From a virus: 25,783 nucleotides of DNA. A program made the position numbers and the translations under genes. The number at the start of each line of letters is the position of its first letter. The stretch's first letter is position 1. The stretch lies in IMG/VR virus record IMGVR_UViG_3300044701_001823, positions 1 to 25,783 of that record; one strand, written 5' to 3'. This document shows, in pieces, positions 10,601 to 17,015 of this stretch. The notes below the pieces were generated by a model. It was not told where the DNA came from. It worked only from the letters and a program-made list of their open reading frames with translations, and ran no database searches.

Positions 10601-12117
10601 AAGGTGCATTAAAAGGATATGTTTATTGGGATGGTAGTGGATTTGGATTACTCAACTCATCGGGTAACTGGCAACTTCGTATGGATCCTGGTAATGGAAA
10701 TATGGAGTTTTATCGTGTTACTTATCTGAACGATTCAAGAGCATACATTTGGTACGATAGAGATGATACGAATTGGTATTCCGACCCTAATGCTAATTCT
10801 AACTTTGCAAGATTTACTCAAAGAACCCATGCTTCAATGAATAGGGGTTACCATTGGATTACTCAAAGAGGTGATTACACTGGTGATGTAAACTATTGGA
10901 CTGGTACTTTTGGATGGGGAACATCTGCTGGAACATGGGCAAATGCTTGGAAAGCTGGTTTTTCTGGTTGGGATATTTGGGGAGGTGGTACTGACCACCC
11001 ACAAGGTGGTGGATATGTTCACGCTCAAGGTATCGTATCCGGTCAACACTACGCAACTTCCGATGGCGGTGCCGCATATGGTTGGATGATGGTAGGTGCT
11101 CACGATGCTGGAAACCGTTGGTGGTTGAGAGGTAAGTGGGGAGGAACTACTCGTCCTTGGGTTGAAATGATTACTACCGATAACATTGGTTCACAAGATG
11201 TAAACACATCTCAGTTTTTAAGACAATTTAATGTTGTTTATGGTGATAACTGGAATGATGTTTACACTGCTAGCGTATTAAGATTTGGACAAGGACACAA
11301 CATTAGTGGAGCAAACGGACCGCAAGCAATAGGTGCATACACATATGGTTCATACATGTCATTCAGATTTTTGGGAAGTTCAATGTTCCAATTCTGGATG
11401 CCTGAAAACTCATTCAATGGTGAACGTACTGGTGCCATCCACTACCGAAGTGGTTGGAACGGAAGCTGGAGTAACTGGTATAGATTACTTTGGTTAAGGC
11501 CAGACCATACCGATGGTAATGGTAACTATATGGGTGATGCATCCTATACTTCGGGTGGAGCAACCACTGGACATAGAGTTGATTCTGGAACTTATTATAA
11601 CGGACCAACGAGTGCATATTTAGAACTTCACCCACAATCTGATAACTGGGCAACTACTGCGTATAGATTTAGAGCATATTCAGCGGATGCACTTGGTTCT
11701 TGGTTATACTTTGAAAGATACAGTGTAAATGCTGGGCAGCAAATAATGGGATTTGTAGATAGAAATACCCAAAATCTATATTGGTATGGAAGTATAACTG
11801 CAAACTACTCCGATATCCGATTAAAGAAAAACATCTCAATAATCAAAAACCCAATTGAAAAACTTTGGGGATTGCATGGTGTTCATTTTGAGTGGGTTCC
11901 TAATAAGGAAGCAAACAACGAAAGAGATTACAAAGATGTTGGTTTAATAGCACAAGAAGTTCAAAAAGTTCTTCCTGAAGCTATAAGACCTTTCCCTAAC
12001 GGATATTTGAGTGTAAATTATGATGCAGTTGTGGCATTGTTAGTTGAAACAGTTAAACAGCAGCAGATACTTATAGACAATTTAACTCAAAGAATTGAAA
12101 ATTTAGAAAATAACTAA
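1687..12117 (+). CDS. Giant tail fibre protein with collagen-like region and C-terminal S74 intramolecular chaperone
   Basis: 3476 residues from ATG 1687; an in-frame TTG one codon earlier is a less likely start. Residues 1-260 are beta-rich GSL.VSG.. segments typical of fibre shafts. Residues 262-670 are an uninterrupted Gly-X-Y collagen-like tract (GTSGSG, GSSG, GTAG) without proline. From about 790 come three LM(N/D)QN(I/V)RTTD repeats. Residues 1080-3043 carry about 16 copies of RAPIFYDxxDTxYYxDPN. Near 3240 a knob-like segment (GAIHYRSGWNGSWSNWYRL) resembles pyocin-knob domains. The C-terminus has the S74 signature SDIRLKKNI (S3375, K3380), then VGLIAQEVQKVLPEAI and a VNYDAVVALL helix, ending in a coiled coil. 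In S74 proteins the Ser/Lys dyad cleaves just before the Ser after trimer folding, which here would release about 102 residues. Role: receptor binding at the tail. Confidence 0.95.
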   Translation: MSIGKSPNGLNQISASKIELFVSGSSVVGFTSESVNIVGKVSASAVQTYEIGTPQSQTLDIKSNTKITGSLNVSSSLNAATAFISGTVSASFFKGDGSQIFNIPASAIGDIDRLKSGSVEAVLSPNKGLEVKTGVTVKDFLIVTGSSQLKGNVRAEDGVAVTGSLGVSGNANIVGNLNVGGKITATEIHTTYISSSVLFSSGSNKLGDNVLDIQQITGSLRISGSVFVDGNTIPTDETTNEVLVINQTTGRISRRFAAATSGTSGTSGSSGSSGSSGSSGSGGTSGSGGTSGSGGTSGTSGSGGTSGSGGTSGSSGSSGTSGSGGSSGTSGSGGSSGTSGSGGSSGTTGTGGTSGSGGTSGSGGSSGTTGSAGTSGSGGTSGSGGTSGTGGSAGTSGSGGTSGSTGTAGSSGSGGTSGTGGTSGSGGTSGSGGTSGITGAGGTAGTSGSGGTSGTSGSGGTSGTSGSGGTSGVSGAGGSVGTSGTSGSGGTSGTSGSGGTSGSGGTSGSGGTSGTSSTAGTGGTAGTSGSGGTSGTSGSGGTSGTNGTAGSGGTTGSAGTSGSGGTTGSAGTSGSGGTSATAGSGGTSGTGGTSGTGGSSGTRGTAGSGGTSGTGGTSGTGGTSGSGGSSGTAGTAGSGGTSGTSGSGGTSGTSGSGGTSGSGGTSGTSGLLSLTGTTDNGVITLNGTAPNATVEQNLTFNGTLLTVTGNATITGDLTVSGTTTYINTTTLNIGDNIITLNADVTGTPSQNAGIEIERGTSANVSFYWNESTDRWYADNTLEVNGNVILSGTIDTGQGATEVYLMNQNIRTTDNVQFSTVNASNFRDGTGTYNVNLGSGGSEGRGLVAGYSGGSYGGIGYNIRHTGTGATYTSPLGDTATYLLFNQGFTFYNDGGTTAGRTTSLTQIGRLDNVGTFTIPGNLVAAQVNTGQGLTEVYLMDQNVRTTDGVTFATVNTGQGANELYAMNQNVRTTDNVTFANITGNNFILPQNPVGTTYGNGVSTTPSYMISQTVGDNDGWRLYGETSTTNAVRMVFELVDDIETAFTDQWVFRNKQTYSSYTARNEFQISGDGDAQARSSMRAPIFYDSADTNYYIDANSNSRLVNLGLGGVTPDLRLSVSGDIHMSGYIYQGGTAGVVNSWGSRTLVSSGNYVSNARSFRFDNVGYGSTWALDINSSGNVIASVDMRAPIFYDQNNTGYYLDPNGTSNLVNADFNGTVTLRSGNELRFYTSAGSLRGYIQATDTDDNHLIIATSGGEDIVFKDGGVAGSVNMVIRGNGTVQAYDDFRAPIFYDSADTGYYANLNGFSQQRWLRLLGDWASSGVHSETLTIRGTYPSITLRATNGSQPVWLFHNDAGSTLYFYNQQGSVDGESWDWRGYVNNNGTVGARTDMRAPIYYDSADTGYYVDLNTTGTAGRFRGEILIGPNTSGRYTRIGGNGGATDEATLSSSNGNLHIDSKMGNGLYLNHYSNGDIYMNNGGGYAFSYTSLRAPIFYNYSDTAYYLDADSYSRLNRIVLNQARVDSSRYPIGHTDVGEAIFEFDPTWTNDQLQAYFNSGNVSWVADSSAPGGYAISIAGAVNVGGVYGSGFPYIAVDQDDVFYMEVWIKSVSGTNTHYMGSIDFNHNFSSLGGNPGSFGYWVMSNSNPGSSWTKYSGYIGGFGNSTGQFETGTKYWTPQALFNYTGGGTSYISGWKVIKVNVPGNRTFRGNVTAPIYYDSNQTYFGDFGSEIRMPYANGGTMRFRTNTHWDSQSGIDLIGGAGEFRMSSDSGNLNLRIDGWIIGYDYVQSLGAVYGTIYYDQNDTSYYGDFNSQSRLNTLRTAGYVVVGGTFENNAYNSTTGARLMFGGGDGDAQSNYYIGTNLNNYNGNYNKLDLRWHTGIRMGAQPSYGGIRIFNNEDLDSRIASFGETDANVRIDNILYVFGDARAPIFYDYNDTTYRVDPNGNSTLVNTFASRYFTLYNNFGDTINNAPWYGLGGSNIGGPFGGLMVQVAGYYGLRLRSANVILELDSPNYSTSWAWFSAPVAVNNQIRAHSFYDYNDTAYYLDPNSTSVLNYTRLRNLYDWEERRYTSPQGGTYTTSTSSITGAIQIFLPADRRRSYTMLRLTVKVYEYNTGNSHTFNVGGYNYGDGQWYNVFATQLTDGGKGQLLVRFGDNGSRQWITIGEAGTGWTYPQVHITDVQVGYSGFSTNWGQDWVVDFGSIPGGQNQSRSASLILTSNNASNFAFPMYATIYYDANNTAYYGDFASTSRINAIVYDNLYWAGDQTYGFIGRNVYADTVNGRGGDPLELNYYDGGDVYIGPGGGNKNLRANLYYDYADTGYYVDPNSTTQLHYVLANNWFRAQNDTGFYFQTYGYGIWSAHSAGNGYGNVATYGTGRNGWSGYGIGSRWVLMSTGGDNIGIHDNNRTWMYYWDGGYHRFNYGYVQAEGSMRAPLFYDSNDTNYYVDPTGNSRLSHGRFTGSGGYYSLLLGPDTLSTNGSTSVYPDSDRYGLVLNAPYYPHLYINAYADNGNTTHGAVLSMTGNLTSGGYRRFVMGIANRNPNEMSFGWHDNNYNPHYGVGINWSYPASVWYDTSHNWYTRGSVYTYQVYDRDDTSYYVNPQGTSVLNYLYTRRIEFFYPGGDSGLGTQAYAIYQEQGGWSYPYPDLRIAYHVGIKLGANSSYQGIRFYTDYDMSGQVMSVNNGSDPLGGGNVYVNSSLQAGSSLRAPIFYDSNDTGYFANPNGRSRLVEIDYGDGSYYFRGGSWGWRHQTPSGYIEFGPANSSHAHIYTDRSNFYYNVDDSYLNGRRIIMENRWVGNTYYGTGGDVYATIWYDANNSGYYSDPASTSRLNAISANNIYINPGYMLYGDPGGWTGEYYKIQWHSSHLYAQVYGNGYFIMRYGSDGLESHQFARDGNYWNRYMGWMSNYINQNVRTDAGPTFQEVYTNGWFRNNNNNQGLYNQANGNHWSSDATYWKAGNNNSGAGGIQLRYQHEGALKGYVYWDGSGFGLLNSSGNWQLRMDPGNGNMEFYRVTYLNDSRAYIWYDRDDTNWYSDPNANSNFARFTQRTHASMNRGYHWITQRGDYTGDVNYWTGTFGWGTSAGTWANAWKAGFSGWDIWGGGTDHPQGGGYVHAQGIVSGQHYATSDGGAAYGWMMVGAHDAGNRWWLRGKWGGTTRPWVEMITTDNIGSQDVNTSQFLRQFNVVYGDNWNDVYTASVLRFGQGHNISGANGPQAIGAYTYGSYMSFRFLGSSMFQFWMPENSFNGERTGAIHYRSGWNGSWSNWYRLLWLRPDHTDGNGNYMGDASYTSGGATTGHRVDSGTYYNGPTSAYLELHPQSDNWATTAYRFRAYSADALGSWLYFERYSVNAGQQIMGFVDRNTQNLYWYGSITANYSDIRLKKNISIIKNPIEKLWGLHGVHFEWVPNKEANNERDYKDVGLIAQEVQKVLPEAIRPFPNGYLSVNYDAVVALLVETVKQQQILIDNLTQRIENLENN
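2470..3696 (+). repeat. Collagen-like Gly-X-Y coding repeat, about 136 triplets
   Basis: 1.2 kb of 9- and 18-base near-repeats built from GGT-(ACA/ACT/AGT)-(TCT/TCG/GGT) encode 409 residues with Gly at every third position. X and Y are almost only Ser, Thr, Ala and Gly, and proline is absent. Synonymous codons vary freely from copy to copy (GGTACATCT, GGTACTTCG, GGAACCTCT, GGTACAAGC). The protein pattern is therefore kept while the DNA repeats have diverged. The tract makes long artefactual open frames on both strands. Confidence 0.95.
4924..10815 (+). repeat. About 16 dispersed copies of a RAPIFYDxxDTxYYxDPN fibre motif
   Basis: A roughly 25-residue motif recurs every 60-200 residues. Examples are RAPIFYDSADTNYYIDANS (from 4927), RAPIFYDQNNTGYYLDPNG (5245), RAPIYYDSADTGYYVDLN (about 5860), APIYYDSNQTYFGDF (about 6817), TIYYDQNDTSYYGDF (about 7066), RAPLFYDSNDTNYYVDPTG (about 8973) and AYIWYDRDDTNWYSDPN (about 10741). 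Each is followed by S.L(N/V) and a stretch of variable beta-rich sequence. The pattern suggests modular shaft or blade units joined by conserved linkers, as seen in other phage fibres. Confidence 0.85.
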
Positions 12118-12119
12118 AA

Positions 12120-12485
12120 ATGGCTATACAACATAACATATCAATCTATGATGAGGAATACTATGATGTGTATTCCAGAATTGGAGATTGTACTTACGCT
12201 AGTGTTTATAAAAAAAATTATGAACCTATGAGGGGTGATTATTCAGACCCAGAAAATCCTGTTTACATTTATCCTGTAGATGAGGATATTAAAACTAGGA
12301 TTTACAAAGCAAATGTTCATACATTTAGAAATGGTGATACATTTACTTCTGAATCAAAACCAATCAGAGTTAAAGAATACTCTCTTGAATTAACAGGTAG
12401 TACATCCGCATCTGATAGTATTTTGGAAGTAATGTATAATTATTTAAAAACCTTACCTGAATTTTCGGGTTCAATTGATTTATAA
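12120..12485 (+). CDS. Hypothetical phage protein, probable small virion protein
   Basis: 121 residues, ATG 12120, only 2 bases after the fibre stop, so translation is probably coupled. It is acidic and Tyr-rich: ISIYDEEYYDVYSRIGDCTYASVYKKNYEP at the start, PVYIYPVDEDIKTRIYKANVHTFRNGDTF in the middle, and an ending LELTGSTSASDSILEVMYNYLKTLPEFSGSIDL that should form a helix. No transmembrane segment, signal peptide or catalytic motif is seen and the family was not recognised. Its position between the fibre and the tail sheath suggests a structural or fibre-attachment part, but this rests on context alone. Confidence 0.7.
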   Translation: MAIQHNISIYDEEYYDVYSRIGDCTYASVYKKNYEPMRGDYSDPENPVYIYPVDEDIKTRIYKANVHTFRNGDTFTSESKPIRVKEYSLELTGSTSASDSILEVMYNYLKTLPEFSGSIDL

Positions 12486-12488
12486 ATT

Positions 12489-12779
12489 ATGATTTCAGCT
12501 ATAATAGAATCGGCAAATGTATTAGGAAACGAAGTAAATGTAGTTTCTACAAATATACTAAATTATGATTTGGGTAATGATGATTGCCGTTTAAGATATG
12601 AACTACGATTTAGAGACCCAAACAGGCAATCGGTAGCAATTCCAGACACTATTGTATCAAATGGTGAGTGGAAAGTTCCAACAAATGTATTAAATTCATG
12701 GAGTGGTAGTAACACTTATTTAGTTGAATCATTATGTTCACACTTTGGATTTACACCAATATCATTTGAAAATCGTTAA
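12489..12779 (+). CDS. Hypothetical small phage protein
   Basis: 96 residues, ATG 12489, 3 bases after the previous stop. The N-terminal part (SAIIESANVLGNEVNVVSTNILNYDLG) and the middle (CRLRYELRFRDPNRQSVAIPDTIVSNGEWKVP) look beta-rich, and the C-terminus SNTYLVESLCSHFGFTPI is probably helical. No known motif was recognised. The tight spacing to both neighbours places it in the fibre-downstream operon, which ends here before a new putative promoter. A minor virion or neck role is possible but unsupported by the sequence itself. Confidence 0.7.
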   Translation: MISAIIESANVLGNEVNVVSTNILNYDLGNDDCRLRYELRFRDPNRQSVAIPDTIVSNGEWKVPTNVLNSWSGSNTYLVESLCSHFGFTPISFENR

Positions 12780-12784
12780 AACCA

Positions 12785-12793
12785 ATATTTATA
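12785..12793 (+). promoter_or_regulatory. Putative late promoter element ATATTTATA
   Basis: ATATTTATA lies 18 bases before the ATG at 12812, in a 32-base gap. It is identical to the elements at 979, 15612, 16215 and 17240. Confidence 0.45.
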
Positions 12794-12811
12794 TAAAAAC
12801 TAATTTCAACT

Positions 12812-13168
12812 ATGGAATATACTTGGAAAATTAAAAGCTTGATTAAGCAAAACACCGATGATTTAGATAATGTAATCATTGGAACTAGATGGACAGTAAC
12901 TGGTACTAATGAAGATGGAATCACTGGTGAATTTCAGGGAGCAACTCCATTTGAGTTAGCAAGTGCTGACCCAAATAACTTTACCGCATTTGAAGATTTG
13001 ACAGAATCTCAAGTGTTGGGATGGATTCAATCAAAAGTTAGTGGTTCGTTATCTACCTCATATTGGGACCATATTAGTGAAAGAATCAACAAACAAGTTC
13101 AGGAAAAAACTCACGTTAGAATTGATGTGAATGAAACTGAACTACCTTGGAGTGGTTCGGCAGAGTAA
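12812..13168 (+). CDS. Conserved small phage protein, unknown function
   Basis: 118 residues, ATG 12812. The sequence has the layout YTWKIKSL....DLDNVIIGTRWTVTGTNEDGITGEFQGATPF, then FEDLTESQVLGWIQSKVSG, and ends with a helix and ELPWSGSAE. This W-x-(V/I) ... G-x(2)-EDG-x(2)-G ... LTE..V.GWI ... LPW layout resembles a small uncharacterised family I recall from T4-like cyanophages and other myoviruses; no function is known to me. It stands as its own unit between a putative promoter at 12785 and the sheath promoter region, next to the major tail genes. A virion or assembly role is an inference. Confidence 0.75.
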   Translation: MEYTWKIKSLIKQNTDDLDNVIIGTRWTVTGTNEDGITGEFQGATPFELASADPNNFTAFEDLTESQVLGWIQSKVSGSLSTSYWDHISERINKQVQEKTHVRIDVNETELPWSGSAE

Positions 13169-13279
13169 TAGCTGAAAAAGCTGTTCCGCTGTTTTAAATT
13201 GTGTTTTGAACTTTTACTTTATATTTATTGATGTATTATTATCTTATAATACGTCTATATAACAACAATTGGAAATAAA
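13169..13279 (+). promoter_or_regulatory. Sheath gene leader with variant late motif
   Basis: This 111-base AT-rich gap holds ATATTTATT at 13221-13229, 50 bases before the sheath ATG. That is a longer distance than at the other genes, so the leader would be longer. A TTATAATA stretch follows at about 13253. The segment AGCTGAAAAAGCTG just after the previous stop can form only a 4-bp stem, so no convincing terminator is present. Confidence 0.35.
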
Positions 13280-15586
13280 ATGGCAGAAAGAATCGTATCA
13301 CCAGGTGTATTTACAAGAGAGAATGACCTATCTTTCTTAGCACAAGGTGTTGGTGAAATTGGAGCAGCGTTCATTGGACCTTTTAAGGAAGGACCTGCAT
13401 TCGTACCAACAATCGTAAGAAGTCAATCAGAATTTGCAGAAAAGTTTGGTACTCCCGATGGAACCTACTATACTGAATATGCAGTTCAGAACTATTTGAG
13501 AGAAGCAGGAACTGCAACTATCGTAAGGGTAGCTGGTGTTGGTGGATACCAACAGGCGGCTCCTTTAGCAATTTTGGCCTCTGGTTCTGCTGGTCTTGGT
13601 GAAAAAATAGTTGGTGTATTATTTAACACCGAAAATGGAGCACAAGAGTATGGATTTACTGGTGCAACTGTATCAGATGCATTGTTAAGTTCAGGTTCAT
13701 TTGCAGTATCTGCTTCTGGATTATTCAATAGTGCATCAATTCTACCATCAGCAACAAACGACCTTTCTGATGTATGGGGAACTTCTCCATTCGGAACTAA
13801 AGCAGCATATACTTACGCTTACTTTGAAAACTCAACAGCAAACTACACTGGTTCAGCTGCTAGTGAAACTGTAATATCTGGTCAAGTTCTTCCAACTCAA
13901 GACTTTGCATTTGATGCACAAGCCGCAGAAACTCCAATGGTTAAATCACAACTTATTAGTAGTGAAAGATATGATTTGTTTAAGTTTGTAACTTTAGGTC
14001 ATGGTACTACTTACAACACTAAATTCAAAGTTGGAATTTCTAACGTAAAGGCAGCTGGTGAAGATGGTTCAACCGATTACTCAACCTTTACTGTAACTAT
14101 CCGTTCATATTCGGATACTGATAAGAGAAAAGTTGTATTAGAAACATTCAACAACGTAAATTTAGACCCAGCATCTCCTAACTACATAGCTAGAAGAATT
14201 GGTGATAGATACTTTACAATTGGAAATGATGGTAAGATTACTGAATATGGTGATTACACTAATCAATCAAAGTATGTAAGAGTTGTAGTTTCTGAAGCAG
14301 GTTCGTTCCCTGTATCAGCTGCACCATTTGGACATGGTGAATATACAAATCCAATTAAAGCAACTAATGCTGCACAAGCTCTTAAAGTTCCAGCAGTAAC
14401 TTATCAAACAAACTCAACTGGAAACTCATCATCATCTCCAATCTATTATGCTGGATTTGACTTTGAAACAACCGGTGTATCAATTGATAACAAACAATAC
14501 TTAAAACCAATTCCAACAAATGCAGAAACTGGTTCAAACGTAGTATTTGCATTTGATTCACAACTTACATACCAAATGACCGGTTCAAACTCGGCAGATA
14601 TGGTTAAGAGACAGTTTGTATTAGGATTCCAATTTGGTTTTGATGGAACTAACCCAACTACAAAAGTTAATTTAGGTTCTGATATTACCAATGCAAACTC
14701 ACAGGGATTCAATCTTTCAACTTCAACCGCTAGTGGTTCGGTTGCATACACAAAAGCAATCGCAGCAATTTCAAACGCGGACGAGTATGATATCAATATG
14801 GTGGTAACTCCAGGTATCGTAAGAAGTTTACACCCATCAGTAACTACGGCAGTTATTGATATGGTAGAAGATAGACAAGATTGTTTCTACATCGCTGACT
14901 TCAACGGAATCAATGATACAATCACACAAGCTACTGAACAAGCAAATGCAGTGGATACAAACTACGCAGGAACTTACTACCCTTGGGTTAAGACAATTGA
15001 TACTAACACCAATAAGTTGTTAAGTGTTCCACCATCAGTATTGATGCCAGCTGTATTCGCTTCAAACGATAGATTGGCAGCTGAATGGTTCGCACCTGCT
15101 GGTTTGAATAGAGGTGGTATCACTGGAGCAGTTAGTGTATTGAATAGATTAACGCACTCTGAAAGAGATACACTCTACGAAAACAAAGTAAACCCAATCG
15201 CAGCATTCCCTGGACAAGGTATTGTGGCATTCGGACAGAAGACATTGCAGGATAAGGCATCTGCACTTGATAGAATCAACGTAAGAAGATTACTTATCAA
15301 TGTGAAGAAGTTTGTAGCATCTACTTCTAGATTCTTAGTATTTGAACAAAACACCGCTCAGACTAGAAATAGATTTATCAACACTGTAACTCCATATTTG
15401 GAAGCAATCCAACAAAGACAAGGTTTATACTCATTCAGAGTAGTAATGGATGAAACTAACAACACTCCTGATGTAATTGATAGAAACATTTTGGCTGGCC
15501 AATTGTTCCTACAACCTACAAAGACCGCTGAATTCATCGTAATTGACTTCAACATCTTACCAACTGGAGCATCGTTTACGGCTTAA
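13280..15586 (+). CDS. Contractile tail sheath protein (gp18-like)
   Basis: 768 residues, longer than T4 gp18 (659). The start MAERIVSPGVFTRENDLS, followed by GEIGAAFIGPFKEGPAFVPTIVRSQSEFAEKFG and an NYLREAGTATIVRVAG strand, is the classic sheath N-terminus. Residues about 500-768 carry the conserved C-terminal sheath domain: a D.VEDRQDCFYIADF segment, YPWVKTIDTNT, PPSVLMPAVFASNDR, WFAPAGLNRGGI, NPIAAFPGQGIVAFGQKTLQD, INVRRLLINVKKFV and the ending FVIDFNILPTGASFTA-type strand. The product polymerises around the tube and contracts to drive it through the envelope. The middle 130-480 insertion-like part is probably exposed on the virion. The tube gene follows 50 bases downstream. Assignment is secure. 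Confidence 0.97.
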   Translation: MAERIVSPGVFTRENDLSFLAQGVGEIGAAFIGPFKEGPAFVPTIVRSQSEFAEKFGTPDGTYYTEYAVQNYLREAGTATIVRVAGVGGYQQAAPLAILASGSAGLGEKIVGVLFNTENGAQEYGFTGATVSDALLSSGSFAVSASGLFNSASILPSATNDLSDVWGTSPFGTKAAYTYAYFENSTANYTGSAASETVISGQVLPTQDFAFDAQAAETPMVKSQLISSERYDLFKFVTLGHGTTYNTKFKVGISNVKAAGEDGSTDYSTFTVTIRSYSDTDKRKVVLETFNNVNLDPASPNYIARRIGDRYFTIGNDGKITEYGDYTNQSKYVRVVVSEAGSFPVSAAPFGHGEYTNPIKATNAAQALKVPAVTYQTNSTGNSSSSPIYYAGFDFETTGVSIDNKQYLKPIPTNAETGSNVVFAFDSQLTYQMTGSNSADMVKRQFVLGFQFGFDGTNPTTKVNLGSDITNANSQGFNLSTSTASGSVAYTKAIAAISNADEYDINMVVTPGIVRSLHPSVTTAVIDMVEDRQDCFYIADFNGINDTITQATEQANAVDTNYAGTYYPWVKTIDTNTNKLLSVPPSVLMPAVFASNDRLAAEWFAPAGLNRGGITGAVSVLNRLTHSERDTLYENKVNPIAAFPGQGIVAFGQKTLQDKASALDRINVRRLLINVKKFVASTSRFLVFEQNTAQTRNRFINTVTPYLEAIQQRQGLYSFRVVMDETNNTPDVIDRNILAGQLFLQPTKTAEFIVIDFNILPTGASFTA

Positions 15587-15611
15587 TGATATGAGAAAAA
15601 CTGATATCTGA

Positions 15612-15620
15612 ATATTTATA
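15612..15620 (+). promoter_or_regulatory. Putative late promoter element ATATTTATA
   Basis: ATATTTATA lies in the 50-base gap between sheath and tube genes, 16 bases before the tube ATG. It would give the abundant tube protein its own transcript. Confidence 0.45.
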
Positions 15621-15636
15621 ATAAAATAAACGCAAA

Positions 15637-16131
15637 ATGGCAGAGATTTTAGAATTCAACGATATGTTCTTTACGAACTTTGAACCAAAGATGAAGAACA
15701 GGTACTATATGGAGTTTACCGATATAGCCCTTCCGGCATATTTGGTAAAGGCAGCAAATAGACCTACAATCACTTTTGAAACTGTGAAGTTAGACCATAT
15801 CAACATTTACCGTAAATTGCAAGGAAAAGGTGAATGGCAGGATATTACAATTACATTGTATGACCCTATTGTTCCTTCAGCAGCACAAGCGGTAATGGAT
15901 TGGGTTCGTTTAGGACACGAATCTATCACTGGTAGAAGAGGTTACGCTGAGTTCTATAAAAAAGATATTCAGTTCTATATGTTAGGACCTGTTGGTGATA
16001 AGATTGAACAATGGACTTTAAAAGGTGCATTCATTCAATCAGCAAACTTTGGTGACCTTTCGTTTGATTCTAATGAACCTGCTCAAATTGAGTTAACTCT
16101 AACATACGATTACGCTATATTAGAATACTAA
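15637..16131 (+). CDS. Tail tube protein (gp19-like)
   Basis: 164 residues, almost exactly the length of T4 gp19 (163). It shows the family pattern: FEPKMKNRYYMEFTDIALPAYLVKAANRPTI near the N-terminus (tube subunit strand and 'RP' turn), then KLDHINIYRKLQGKGEWQDITITLYDPIVPSAAQAVMDWV, GRRGYAEFYKKDI and the C-terminal GAFIQSANFGDLSFDSNEPAQIELTLTYDYAILEY. The product stacks as hexameric rings into the inner tail tube. The gene directly follows the sheath gene, as in T4, has its own putative promoter and is closed by a strong intrinsic terminator, as expected for a very abundant protein. Assignment to the gp19 family (PF06841) is secure. Confidence 0.96.
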   Translation: MAEILEFNDMFFTNFEPKMKNRYYMEFTDIALPAYLVKAANRPTITFETVKLDHINIYRKLQGKGEWQDITITLYDPIVPSAAQAVMDWVRLGHESITGRRGYAEFYKKDIQFYMLGPVGDKIEQWTLKGAFIQSANFGDLSFDSNEPAQIELTLTYDYAILEY

Positions 16132-16161
16132 AATATATCCTTTTGGACGCTACCTAAGGAT

Positions 16162-16195
16162 AACCCTCATCAGAAATGGTGGGGGTTTTTTATTT
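16162..16195 (+). terminator. Intrinsic terminator after the tail tube gene
   Basis: An 11-bp stem, AACCCTCATCA paired with TGGTGGGGGTT (16177-16187, with two G-T pairs), closes a GAAA tetraloop at 16173-16176. It is followed by a T-rich tract (TTTTTTATTTT). It lies 30 bases after the tube stop codon and before the next promoter motif. Confidence 0.9.
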
Positions 16196-16214
16196 TCAAC
16201 TTTTTTGGAATAGT

Positions 16215-16223
16215 ATATTTATA
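16215..16223 (+). promoter_or_regulatory. Putative late promoter element ATATTTATA
   Basis: ATATTTATA lies just after the tube terminator, 21 bases before the ATG at 16245. Its place between a terminator and a start codon makes a promoter role likely. Confidence 0.5.
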
Positions 16224-16244
16224 TATAAACAAATTATTATTGTT

Positions 16245-17015
16245 ATGGCAGAAAGAAATTTTGAGTTCCCAACGGAAGTAATTGAACTACCTTCAAAAGG
16301 ATTAGTTTATCCACAAGGACATCCTTTAAGTAAGGGAACTGTTGAAATCAAATATATGACAGCAAGAGAAGAAGATATTCTTGCTTCTCAAAATTTAATT
16401 AAAAAAGGAATCGTATTAGATAAACTTTTTGAATCGGTAGTTGTAGAACCCGGTGTAAGTGTAAATGATATTTTCATTGGTGATAAGAACGCTATTCTTT
16501 TGGCAACTCGTATTTTGGGTTATGGTAAGGATTATGAAGTGGAGATTACTGACCCATTTACTTTGGAAAAACAAAAGGTTGTAATTGATTTGGCAAAGGT
16601 TCAAACCAAAGACATTGATGAAAAGTTGTTAAATTCGGAAAACCGATACACATTTAAATTACCAAAAAGTGGTAAAGAGATTGTATTTAAACTTCTAACT
16701 CATGGTGATGAGTTGGAAATCTCAAAAGATGTTCAGGCATTAGAAAGAATTAACAAAAATTCAGCAGTAGCATTTGATGTGACAACCCGATTCCGTTATA
16801 TGATTCAATCCGTGGATGGAAATGAAGATAAAGGATTCATTACTAAATGGATTCAAAACGGATTCCTTGCATTGGATACACAAGCTTTCAGAAAGTATGT
16901 AAAAGAGATAACACCTGATTTGGATTTGAAATTTGAATTCACATCAGATTTGACCGGTGAAGTGGAGGCACTGGACATTCCGTTTGGAATTAACTTTTTT
17001 TACCCTACCATCTGA
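16245..17015 (+). CDS. T4_baseplate-family protein (gp26/gp51-like), probable tail assembly chaperone, 0-frame product
   Basis: 256 residues from ATG 16245 (MAERNFEFPTEVIELPSKG). The upstream in-frame ATG at 16176 falls inside the terminator hairpin and before the promoter motif, so it is not used. Residues 8-110 carry the family pattern: LPSKGLVYPQGHPLSKGTVEIKYMTAREEDIL, NLIKKGIVLDKLFESVVV, and a GDKNAILLATRILGYGKDYE core, resembling PF12322 (T4 gp26/gp51). The rest has LLTHGDELEISKDV and TRFRYMIQSVDG. The frame ends DIPFGINFFYPTI at 17015. The same region is open in the +1 frame, which continues with a related-looking domain to 17214. The gene lies just before the tape measure region, the usual place of tail assembly chaperones. 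T4 relatives act in baseplate hub assembly. Confidence 0.88.
   Translation: MAERNFEFPTEVIELPSKGLVYPQGHPLSKGTVEIKYMTAREEDILASQNLIKKGIVLDKLFESVVVEPGVSVNDIFIGDKNAILLATRILGYGKDYEVEITDPFTLEKQKVVIDLAKVQTKDIDEKLLNSENRYTFKLPKSGKEIVFKLLTHGDELEISKDVQALERINKNSAVAFDVTTRFRYMIQSVDGNEDKGFITKWIQNGFLALDTQAFRKYVKEITPDLDLKFEFTSDLTGEVEALDIPFGINFFYPTI

Noticed and set aside
13169-13200. Possible terminator after the gene ending at 13168
   Set aside because: Only a 4-bp AGCT stem or weak GC pairs can form and the T run is short (TTTT).
16176-16244. Upstream ATG extending the gp26/gp51-like gene by 23 residues
   Set aside because: It starts inside the terminator hairpin of the tube gene and upstream of the promoter motif; the family start fits MAERNFEFP at 16245.
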